Part shown: positions 1-5,660 of the stretch, one piece after another
How the letters are laid out: the number at the start of each line of letters is the position of its first letter
Numbering within the stretch: the first letter of the stretch is position 1
Source: Bifidobacteriaceae bacterium
GTDB taxonomy: Bacteria > Actinomycetota > Actinomycetes > Actinomycetales > WQXJ01
NCBI GenBank assembly: GCA_031278675.1
Contig: JAITJY010000035.1
Location: forward strand, 1 to 10,445
Length of the DNA stretch: 10,445 nt
Direction: 5' to 3'
Made by a program: the position numbers and the translations under genes
Notes under the pieces: model-generated
Database searches by the model: none
What the model saw: the letters and a program-made list of their open reading frames with translations, nothing else
Told to the model about the DNA's origin: nothing

Positions 1-924
1 GAACCCACCACCCAGCCGACCAAGCACCCGGGCGACGATCCGACAGGGAACCCGACCCAAGAGCCAACGGATCGGCCCACCGAGGATCCGACGGAAGACC
101 CCACGGAAGACCCCACCCCCCAGCCGACCGAGCACCCGGGCGACGATCCGACAGGGAACCCGACCCAAGAGCCAACGGATCGGCCCACCGGGGAGCCGAC
201 GGAAGACCCGACGGAAGACCCAACCGACCAGCCAACGGCTCCGCCGTCGCCAGTGGGACGGGTGTTGCCGACGGACGGCCGCCTCATCACTGGGATCGCC
301 GGCTCGGGCGGGGGCAGCGTGGTAGTAAGCAATGCTGCTGGGACAGAGTTGTGCCAGACGCTTGTAGCATCAGATGGGAGCTGGAGTTGCGCGCCGGGGA
401 TAGGCGTCGCCGAAGGCGATCTGGTCCGGATTGCGCGCACCGACCCATCAGGACAGACCGCCACGGTCTGGTGGCGGGTCGGATTGCCGCAGCTAAACCT
501 GGCGATTTCCTCGGTCAGGGCTGGCGCTAGCCAAAGCGTCGCTGCCACGAACTTCCAACCTGGTGAACTAGTCACCGCCGTAATGCTCTCCGAACCGCTC
601 CAAGTGGGTCAGGCCGTAGTCACAGCCGACGGGAGTGTGGCCTTCACGTGGACCGTCCCGGCCAACACCGCACCCGGCCCGCACGGAATTGTGCTGACTG
701 GCAGCCTGTCCGGGGAACACTCCGCCACCTTCGAGGTGTTGGCCGCCGGCGGCGGCGGCCAACAGCCCACACCCACGGGCGCGACGGCCGCCCCGACCGG
801 GATGCCGGTCACCGGCTCGGCGGCCAGTGGGCCGCTCGCTAGCTGCGGGCTTGCCCTCGCCCTGTTTGGACTAGTCCTGCTCGCCGCGAGCCGGCGTCGC
901 CAGTTCCAAAAGGAACGGTGCTGA
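1..924 (+). CDS. LPxTG-type cell-wall-anchored surface protein, C-terminal part (5' end outside window)
   Basis: The frame is open from base 1 to the TGA at 922-924, so this is the last 307 residues of a longer protein; the GTG at 253 is only an internal codon. Codons 1-84 are a Pro/Thr/Asp/Glu stalk built of 36-residue repeats. Codons about 86-160 look like a bacterial Ig-like domain, with a cysteine pair in TELCQTL and DGSWSCAPG that may form a disulfide. Codons about 163-246 form a second beta-rich domain (NFQPGELV motif) typical of actinobacterial surface proteins. A Gly/Pro/Thr linker leads to MPVTG (802-816), a hydrophobic helix (LASCGLALALFGLVLLAA) and RRR, the three-part sorting signal used by sortases. 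Methionine replaces the usual leucine of LPxTG. The inferred role is a wall-anchored adhesin or structural protein; no ligand or enzymatic domain is visible. It is convergent with the permease gene. Confidence 0.85.
   Translation, partial: EPTTQPTKHPGDDPTGNPTQEPTDRPTEDPTEDPTEDPTPQPTEHPGDDPTGNPTQEPTDRPTGEPTEDPTEDPTDQPTAPPSPVGRVLPTDGRLITGIAGSGGGSVVVSNAAGTELCQTLVASDGSWSCAPGIGVAEGDLVRIARTDPSGQTATVWWRVGLPQLNLAISSVRAGASQSVAATNFQPGELVTAVMLSEPLQVGQAVVTADGSVAFTWTVPANTAPGPHGIVLTGSLSGEHSATFEVLAAGGGGQQPTPTGATAAPTGMPVTGSAASGPLASCGLALALFGLVLLAASRRRQFQKERC
13..231 (+). repeat. 108-bp in-frame tandem repeat (36-residue Pro/Thr stalk)
   Basis: Two full copies lie at 13-120 and 121-228 and a third begins at 229 but diverges after QPT. 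Each encodes a unit opening QPT(K/E)HPGDDPTGNPT and closing with runs of EDPT. The copies are nearly identical in DNA. The tract starts at or before the window edge, so the copy number is unknown. Such repeats usually form an extended stalk through the cell wall and often vary in number between strains. Confidence 0.9.
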
Positions 925-938
925 CCAACCGCCCGCGC

Positions 939-964
939 GGCCCGGCTGACGCCGGGCCAATCAG
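939..964. terminator. Hairpin between convergent genes, probable bidirectional terminator
   Basis: GGCCCGGC (939-946), loop TGAC and GCCGGGCC (951-958) form a perfect 8-bp GC stem with a 4-base loop in the 36-bp gap between the surface protein stop (924) and the permease stop (961). The position fits termination from both sides. There is no clean T-run directly after the stem, only CTTTT a few bases on in the plus direction, so intrinsic strength is uncertain. Confidence 0.6.
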
Positions 965-2883
965 CTTTTCAGCGCCCCGAGCATGGTGAAGATCTGGAAC
1001 ACCACGAGCAGCGCGCCGCACTCGAACACCAGCACGTACATACCCCAAAAAACGAAGACCCGGTAACTGGGCAGCTTCAGCCCGGCTCGGCGGGCGCCTT
1101 CGGAGCGCAGTCGGTGCAGCGCGGCGACCGGGAAAAGGATGCTCAGGCTCGCCGCGAAGATCGACGAGAACGACAGCAACTGCACAAACGCCCCCTGGAA
1201 CGCGAGCCCAGCCGCCAGCGGCGGAACAAAACAGGCCAGCGCTAGCACGGCGCGCTTCGCCGGGCGCGGCCAATTCGCCACGCGCCCGAACCGGCCTGGA
1301 ACCGGACCAGACAGAGTTCTCCCTAGCGCACGGCCGGCCGCAGGCGCAGACCGGGGGACGATGCCGTCCGGCCCGGCACGCGCCACCGGCTGCCCGCCAG
1401 GGTGCGCAGACCGGGCGACGGAACCGGGCAACACCGGCGCTGGTGGACGGGAGGAGGTGCGCGCAGACTGGGCTACGGCATCGGGCAACGCCGACCCGGG
1501 CGGAGCGGCAGGAGGGGGCGCGGCTTGGGCGGCAGCATCGGGCAACGCCGGCCCTGGCGGACGAGAGGAGGTGCGCGCGACCCGGGGGACGGCATCGGGC
1601 AACGCCGGCCCGGGCGGAGCGGCGGGCGGGGGCGCGGCTTGGGGGACGGCATCGGGCAACGCCGACCCGGGCGGAGCGGAGGGCGGGAGCGCGGCGAAGC
1701 GGTAGCGCAACACTCCGCGGAGCACGTCTTGGAGGGCCAGGGCCGTGGCCAGGTAGGTTGTGATCAGGATGGTCGAAGAGAAGGCGTTGAACAGGTTCGG
1801 CGTTGCCGCGTTGTGGCCCACGGCATCGATCTGGTGCAGGAAAACGCCGACGGAGCGGCCGGCCCGCTCGACCTCGGCGAAAGAATGGGCGCCCTTTTGC
1901 GGCAACGCCCCGAGCGCCACAAAGATCCAGACCAGATAGGTCACCAGGGCGATCAGGTTCGCCACAATGAACACCTTGCGCAGCGAGCGGGGCGATGCCG
2001 TCCCAGCATATGTGAGCATAGTTGGTATGGTTGTATGATATGTGTACGCGGTCATAAACACAGGCAAAGCCGCCCACATCCAGGCCAGTTCCGGGCCGGA
2101 CCGGTACAGATTGTCCAGATGAACGCTCGGCGCAATGCTCACCACGAGCGCCGCCAGCAGCGTCAAGTTGATCGCGAAAAAGACCCTGTTGGCGGCCGCC
2201 GCCCGCCGCCCACCAGAAAACACCACAACGCCGATGATGACCGTGTAGCCGATCGACACCACCCAGGGCGGCACATTCCAGCCCAAATATGCAGACAGGT
2301 CCACTCCATAAGTTGAACCCGCCGCAGATATGAAACTAGCCGAGAACGCGTACAGCATGGCCAGGGCCACCCCGTTGACCGCCGCGCCACCCTTCGGACC
2401 GAACAGCGTCCGGCCGATCTCCCCGAACTCCGTCCCTGGTGGGAACGCCAGGCAGACCTCCAGCATCATCAGGCCCGTGTAGGTCATCAACGCCCACAGT
2501 GCGATCATCGCCACCGCCGCCAGTGCCATGCCCATCCCGTGCGCCACGATTGGCAGGGCAAGCATGCTCGCCCCCATCTCTGAGGCCGTGAGCAGGAACA
2601 CCGCACCAATGAAACGCCACGGCGGCAGCTTGGTGGCGGCCCAGCTAGCCCGCAGCGAACTCGGCTGGGCGCCCCCGGGTGGCGGGGGCCCGGACCGCGC
2701 ACCACTGGACCGCGCGCCACTGGACCGTGCACCACTGGACCGCGCGCCGCCGTCGCCGCCGTCCGATGCCGCGCTACCCGACCCAGCGACATCAGGCTGG
2801 GTGCGGTTCGGCTGCCCGCCGGGCGCTTGGCCTACCCGGGACCGCGCGCCGGGCGCGGTGGCCCGCCGGGAAACAACGCTCAT
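961..2883 (-). CDS. Aromatic amino acid permease (HAAAP family, Trp/Tyr permease-like) with low-complexity insertions
   Basis: The 640-residue protein resembles the hydroxy/aromatic amino acid permeases (TyrP/Mtr/TnaB type), proton-coupled importers with 11 membrane helices and usually about 400 residues. Helices can be placed near 91-114, 116-140, 168-190, 205-223, 230-251, 267-287, 303-327, 363-390, 544-566, 567-590 and 608-632. The first begins FIGAVFLLTASEMGASMLAL, a typical opening with a glycine-containing unwound segment. Two parts are extra: residues 1-88, Gly/Ser/Arg-rich with ARSSG repeats, and residues about 398-538 between helices 8 and 9, which hold five 19-residue Pro/Ala repeats. 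With an inside N-terminus both lie in the cytoplasm. The ATG at 2881-2883 is the only plausible start upstream of helix 1 that I found; its ribosome-binding site is weak. It follows the M20 peptidase by 21 bp in the same frame, so co-transcription is likely. The exact substrate cannot be read from sequence. Confidence 0.82.
   Translation of the reverse strand: MSVVSRRATAPGARSRVGQAPGGQPNRTQPDVAGSGSAASDGGDGGARSSGARSSGARSSGARSGPPPPGGAQPSSLRASWAATKLPPWRFIGAVFLLTASEMGASMLALPIVAHGMGMALAAVAMIALWALMTYTGLMMLEVCLAFPPGTEFGEIGRTLFGPKGGAAVNGVALAMLYAFSASFISAAGSTYGVDLSAYLGWNVPPWVVSIGYTVIIGVVVFSGGRRAAAANRVFFAINLTLLAALVVSIAPSVHLDNLYRSGPELAWMWAALPVFMTAYTYHTTIPTMLTYAGTASPRSLRKVFIVANLIALVTYLVWIFVALGALPQKGAHSFAEVERAGRSVGVFLHQIDAVGHNAATPNLFNAFSSTILITTYLATALALQDVLRGVLRYRFAALPPSAPPGSALPDAVPQAAPPPAAPPGPALPDAVPRVARTSSRPPGPALPDAAAQAAPPPAAPPGSALPDAVAQSARTSSRPPAPVLPGSVARSAHPGGQPVARAGPDGIVPRSAPAAGRALGRTLSGPVPGRFGRVANWPRPAKRAVLALACFVPPLAAGLAFQGAFVQLLSFSSIFAASLSILFPVAALHRLRSEGARRAGLKLPSYRVFVFWGMYVLVFECGALLVVFQIFTMLGALKS
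1390..1674 (-). repeat. 57-bp tandem repeat, five copies, inside the permease gene
   Basis: Residues 404-498 of the permease are five successive 19-residue units with core PPG(S/P)ALPDAV. Units 1 and 3 end in PPPAA, units 2 and 4 in RTSSR, so there is a 114-bp higher-order period; unit 5 (PPAPVLPGSVARSAHPGGQ) is the most diverged. This alternation suggests duplication of a two-unit block. All units keep the reading frame. Confidence 0.9.
2692..2751 (-). repeat. 15-bp tandem repeat, four copies, in the permease N-terminal extension
   Basis: The plus-strand unit GGACCGCGCACCACT repeats at 2692, 2707, 2722 and 2737 with one or two changes per copy. On the coding strand it gives the ARSSG pentapeptide series in the hydrophilic N-terminal tail of the permease. 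Confidence 0.9.
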
Positions 2884-2904
2884 GCCGTCGCCGCCCGCCG
2901 GTGT

Positions 2905-4743
2905 TTAGTAGGTGGTGAGGAAGTCGAGTAGGGCTCGGGTGCCGAAGTCCAGCGCGCTGACCGGTACCCGCTCATCTACCCCGTGGAACATCCGCCAAAA
3001 CTCGAAATCAGGCGGCAGATTCAACGGCGTAAAACCATAACCCGCAATCCCTAGCGGCGCCAGCGATTTATTGTCGGTGCCGCCTGGCACCATGAATGGT
3101 AGGACTGGTACACCAGGATCAAGACGAGTCAAACTCGCACCCATCGCATGATAGATCGGACCATCATCCGGAGCCTCCATACCAATATGGTCATTCAACC
3201 GCTCAACCTTGATGTCCTTACCAACCAAACGCTCAACCATCCGCCAAGCCGCATCCCGCTCACCAGGCAACGGACGCATATCAACCGTCGCACTCGCCAC
3301 CGGTGGCACCACATTCGCTTTCCCACCAGCCTCCAAACTAGTCAAATTCAAATGCGTCCCCAAAGCCGCCGCCACCACACTCCCAGTATCACCAGCCCGC
3401 TCCAACATCCCCCTAACCGCCTCCGGATCAGACACACGAACCGGACTACCCAACACCCCACCCAACTGAGTCAAAAAATCCCGCATCGTCTTCGTCAAAT
3501 GAGCCGGAAACCGATGCTCATCCAACCGCGCCAACGCCGCCACCAACTTCGCCACAGCATTATCATTATTCACAAACGAACCATGACCACCCTCCCCCGA
3601 CGCCGACAAACGCATCCAACCAATCGCCTTCTCCGCAGTCTCCACCAAATAAACCTTATGCCCCCCAATCCACGCCGAAAACCCACCCAACTCACTAATC
3701 GCCTCCCGCGCCCCACGAAACACATCAGCATGATGCTCCGCCATCCACTGCGAACCATAAACCCCACCATTCTCCTCATCCGCAAAAAACACCACAATCA
3801 AATCCCGCGCCGGCCGCACCCCCCGACGATGCAACTCCCGCAACACCGCCAACACCATCGCCGACTGATCCTTCATATCAATCGCCCCACGCCCCCACAC
3901 CACACCATCAACCAAATCACCAGAAAACGGTGGAAACTGCCAATCACCCAACGCCGGCACCACATCCAAATGCTGATGCACCACCAACGGCGCCTTCGAC
4001 GAATCCACACCCTCAACCCGCACCACCACATTCGCCCGCCGCGGCCCCGACACAAACAACCGCGGCACCAACCCAATATCCTGCAACTGCCCCACCACAA
4101 ACTCCGCCGCCTCACGCTCACCCTTCGTCGACGACTCCTCACCAGTATTCGTCGTATCAATCCGAATCAACTCCCGCAACAACTCCACCACCTCACGCCC
4201 CATCAAACCCCCCACAGCCGCCGCCTCCGAAGACAACGCCGGCGATGCCGCCGACGCCGCGCCCGACGATGCACTCGGCGCCGACGGTGTAGTCGGCGAC
4301 GATGGCGACGATGGCGAAGACGATGGCGCAGCCGACGCCGGGGCCGACGGGGCCGACGATGCAGTCGACGACGATGGCGACGACGGCGACGCCGCAGCCG
4401 ACGAAGACGACGCCGAGGACGATGCCGGGGCCGGCGACGATGCAGGCGGCGGCGCCGCACCCGAACCCGACGTTGACGCCCGAGCCGACGGGGCCGACGT
4501 TGACGCCGGGGCCGACGATGCAGTCGGCGACGATGGCGACGCCGCAGCCGCCGAAGACGACGATGCAGGCGGCGCCGCCGAACCCGACGTTGACGCCCGA
4601 GCCGACGTGGCGCTCAGCGTCGCATCCGCAGCCGGCACCGCCGACGAAGACGACGATGCAGGCGGCGCCGCCGCGCCCGAAGTTGAACTTGATGCCGAAC
4701 CCGCCGTCGGCGCTACTACTGGTACTGGCCTAGTCTGCGTCAT
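2905..4743 (-). CDS. M20/M25/M40-family metallopeptidase with Ser/Ala/Pro-rich N-terminal extension
   Basis: The 612-residue product is a zinc-dependent exopeptidase or deacylase of the M20 clan. The conserved domain starts near residue 181 and carries the expected metal and catalytic residues: H258 and D260 (HLDVVPA), D289 (GRGAIDMKD), E323-E324 (ADEEN), E351 (SELGG) and H587 (FHGVDE), plus the dimer-domain GGHGS at 385-389. Residues 12-172 are almost only Ser, Ala, Pro and Thr. I chose the ATG at 4741-4743 because a G6 run lies three bases upstream; an upstream alternative at 4848 lacks support. A second ATG at 4201-4203 (residue 181) has an equally good G6 run and would give a 432-residue enzyme of normal family length, so either or both starts may be used. 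No signal peptide is visible, so it should act in the cytoplasm, perhaps on peptides or N-acyl amino acids. Codon use is extraordinary over 3121-4245. It is probably co-transcribed with the permease. Confidence 0.88.
   Translation of the reverse strand: MTQTRPVPVVAPTAGSASSSTSGAAAPPASSSSSAVPAADATLSATSARASTSGSAAPPASSSSAAAASPSSPTASSAPASTSAPSARASTSGSGAAPPPASSPAPASSSASSSSAAASPSSPSSSTASSAPSAPASAAPSSSPSSPSSPTTPSAPSASSGAASAASPALSSEAAAVGGLMGREVVELLRELIRIDTTNTGEESSTKGEREAAEFVVGQLQDIGLVPRLFVSGPRRANVVVRVEGVDSSKAPLVVHQHLDVVPALGDWQFPPFSGDLVDGVVWGRGAIDMKDQSAMVLAVLRELHRRGVRPARDLIVVFFADEENGGVYGSQWMAEHHADVFRGAREAISELGGFSAWIGGHKVYLVETAEKAIGWMRLSASGEGGHGSFVNNDNAVAKLVAALARLDEHRFPAHLTKTMRDFLTQLGGVLGSPVRVSDPEAVRGMLERAGDTGSVVAAALGTHLNLTSLEAGGKANVVPPVASATVDMRPLPGERDAAWRMVERLVGKDIKVERLNDHIGMEAPDDGPIYHAMGASLTRLDPGVPVLPFMVPGGTDNKSLAPLGIAGYGFTPLNLPPDFEFWRMFHGVDERVPVSALDFGTRALLDFLTTY
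3121..4245 (-). other. Keto-only (G/T) wobble block within the M20 peptidase gene
   Basis: Reading codons by hand, third positions are G or T in 353 of 360 codons from 3121 to 4200. The exceptions are plus-strand triplets starting at 3154, 3190, 3211, 3214, 3304, 3319 and 3931. The pattern continues to about 4245. Leucine is TTG except for a CTT at 3121. The window's other genes on the same strand use mixed G/C wobble, and the last codons of this gene (2905-2940) all end in A or C. Confidence 0.9.
4208..4213 (-). promoter_or_regulatory. Possible internal ribosome-binding site for a short M20 form
   Basis: On the coding strand GGGGGG is followed by TTTG and the ATG at 4201-4203. This start would drop the low-complexity extension and leave exactly the conserved catalytic domain. 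The G-rich composition of this stretch makes a chance match quite possible. Confidence 0.35.
4228..4710 (-). repeat. Low-complexity Ser/Ala/Pro tract with imperfect internal repeats
   Basis: This stretch encodes residues about 12-172 of the peptidase. Three related blocks with the core (S/A)xSTSGxxAAPPASS begin near residues 15, 47 and 87. The rest is SSS, SPSSP and AAAS runs from TCG/GCG/GCC codons. The DNA looks like a slipped array of GACGATG/GCCGAC words on the plus strand. It probably forms a disordered tail if translated. Confidence 0.8.
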
Positions 4744-4746
4744 GAT

Positions 4747-4752
4747 CCCCCC
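4747..4752 (-). promoter_or_regulatory. Ribosome-binding site deciding the M20 start
   Basis: On the coding strand GGGGGG is followed by ATC and the ATG at 4741-4743. It is the reason for preferring this start over the longer reading from 4848. Confidence 0.5.
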
Positions 4753-4837
4753 GAATCCATAACTAACCGCACCGAACCCCCCGACACGGTGCCCCCAACC
4801 TATAGCCCAAGCCAGAACCCCGCAGCGCGAACCGACC

Positions 4838-4860
4838 GAGTCTCGCAAGACGAGAAACTC
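4838..4860 (-). other. Short hairpin in the presumed leader of the M20 gene
   Basis: GAG-TCTCG (4838-4845), loop CAAGA and CGAGA-AA-CTC (4851-4860) form a stem of 5 bp plus 3 bp separated by a two-base bulge. It lies about 95 bases upstream of the M20 start. No riboswitch or T-box signature is recognisable and no U-run follows. Confidence 0.35.
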
Positions 4861-4965
4861 GAAGGCGACCGGACGGCATCGGACACGGCGTTATAGCTGG
4901 TGAGAAAACCGGGCGGGAGGGGGCGTTGGGCCGACGGCGGCGCGGCCGCACGCTCGGCGCGACTG

Positions 4966-5127
4966 GCCCCGTCAAGAGATCGATTCGGTGTGGGGCGGGC
5001 TGGCCCCTGACGATGGCCACCAGCCAAGACTTTCAACGGCCACCCACGGGGAGAATCATGTGGCCACCAACAGCCCCGTCAGGAGATCGATTCGGGGCGG
5101 GCCAGCCCCGTCAGGAGATCGATTCGG
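4966..5127. repeat. Three copies of a short GC-rich repeat around the 3' end of the DUF2550 gene
   Basis: The core, GCCCCGTCAGGAGATCGATT then CGG, occurs at 5073-5095 and 5105-5127 (identical over 25 bases with the preceding CA, period 32) and at 4966-4988 with one A for G change. Copies 1 and 3 continue as TGTGGG. Copy 2 can fold as GCCCCG (5073-5078) with CGGGGC (5093-5098), and GGGGC (5094-5098) can pair alternatively with GCCCC (5105-5109). Copy 3 contains the DUF2550 stop codon and encodes its last residues. It resembles a REP-like element that could end or stabilise the ATP synthase transcript. Confidence 0.7.
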
Positions 5128-5527
5128 TGTGGGTCGGACCAGCTTCGATCCAGGAGAGCAGGCCGGCGGAGGCGCTGGCGGACAGGACCAACAAGGCGGT
5201 CGCGCCGTCGGCGCGGAGCTGGACCACCTGCCAGGCGGGCGTGCGAGCCTCGGCCAGGTCACGGGCCTTAATCGACAAACCCCGCCGGGGCCACCGACGG
5301 GCCGCAGCGGGATTCAGGGAATTGCGGGCGAACCATTCCAACGCCAGCGGCGTGAAGTTTGCAAGCCCCGGGCGCTCGTGCCGCCGCGCGCCGGTCCCAA
5401 CCACCACTGAACAGCGAAAACAGCCCGGCCGGGCCTTCAGGTACTGCCACCGCAGCCAGCCCAAACCGAACAAGCCGACGATGCCGCCCACCAAGCCAAG
5501 CAGCGCCACGACCAGGGCGTGCGGCAT
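5111..5527 (-). CDS. DUF2550 family membrane protein
   Basis: The 138-residue protein starts with one membrane helix (about residues 4-28, LVVALLGLVGGIVGLFGLGW), followed by a soluble part with the pattern seen in DUF2550 proteins: a PGCFRCSVVVGTGARR segment, LALEWFARNSLNPAAARRWP, and a C-terminal ASASAGLLSWIEAGP. The family is actinobacterial, usually sits directly after atpC, and has no established function. The start is supported by AGGAGG five bases upstream of the ATG at 5525-5527. It lies 133 bp downstream of atpC, a wider gap than between the other genes, and that gap contains a tandem repeat; it may still belong to the ATP synthase transcript. The last residues (roughly THTESIS) are encoded by a copy of the dispersed repeat, suggesting that the natural C-terminus was replaced or extended by repeat insertion. 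Confidence 0.85.
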   Translation of the reverse strand: MPHALVVALLGLVGGIVGLFGLGWLRWQYLKARPGCFRCSVVVGTGARRHERPGLANFTPLALEWFARNSLNPAAARRWPRRGLSIKARDLAEARTPAWQVVQLRADGATALLVLSASASAGLLSWIEAGPTHTESIS

Positions 5528-5532
5528 AGGGC

Positions 5533-5538
5533 CCTCCT
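5533..5538 (-). promoter_or_regulatory. Strong ribosome-binding site of the DUF2550 gene
   Basis: A perfect AGGAGG on the coding strand, five bases before the ATG, fixes the start of this gene and suggests independent translation initiation after the repeat-containing gap. Confidence 0.75.
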
Positions 5539-5582
5539 CAACGACTCAGCAGTTGATCAACTCAAAGGCGCTACAGCCAATC

Positions 5583-5657
5583 AGGTCAACGACCATCAAC
5601 CCAGCGATCATTAACTCAACGACCGCAAACTCAACAACCATTAACCTAACAACTAAT
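5583..5657. repeat. Degenerate 15-bp tandem repeat between atpC and the DUF2550 gene
   Basis: Five units with plus-strand consensus AACTCAACGACCATT start at 5583, 5598, 5613, 5628 and 5643; each differs from its neighbours at two to seven positions. A possible sixth, heavily decayed unit lies at 5568-5582. The tract begins three bases after the atpC stop and is A/C-rich on the plus strand, unlike the flanking GC-rich genes. Confidence 0.75.
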
Positions 5658-5660
5658 CGC

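Larger units (their letters stand above)
4744..5110. other. Non-coding region between the DUF2550 gene and the M20 gene
   Basis: No credible gene is present: the short frames here read through repeats and have no recognisable product. The right part (4966-5110) holds most of a dispersed GC-rich repeat family. The left part is the presumed 5' leader and promoter region of the M20-permease pair. TATAAC on the minus strand (4890-4895) could be a -10 box, but I see no convincing -35, so I do not call a promoter. Confidence 0.7.

Noticed and set aside
839..2077. Minus-strand frame of 412 codons overlapping the permease
   Set aside because: It is Arg/Ala/Pro-rich repetitive sequence from the wrong frame of the 57-bp repeat array; the permease frame has coherent membrane helices on both sides.
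3148..4476. Long plus-strand open frame (about 440 codons) opposite the M20 gene
   Set aside because: It is Pro/His/Arg/Thr-rich without domains, and its openness follows from the G/T wobble bias of the real gene, which removes stop codons on the opposite strand. The M20 reading has a full catalytic motif set.
4797..4900. Candidate promoter boxes (TATAAC at 4890-4895, TATAGG near 4798) for the M20 gene
   Set aside because: Neither has a recognisable -35 hexamer at 16-18 bases, and such hexamers are expected by chance.
4966..5127. Possible CRISPR array from regularly repeated GC-rich units
   Set aside because: There are only three copies with spacings of 107 and 32 bases, so the interval is irregular and one gap is only 7-9 bases. 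No cas genes are in the window.
5583..5657. Possible CRISPR or iteron origin in the 15-bp array
   Set aside because: The units abut without spacers, are degenerate, and lie inside a gene cluster with no replication gene nearby.
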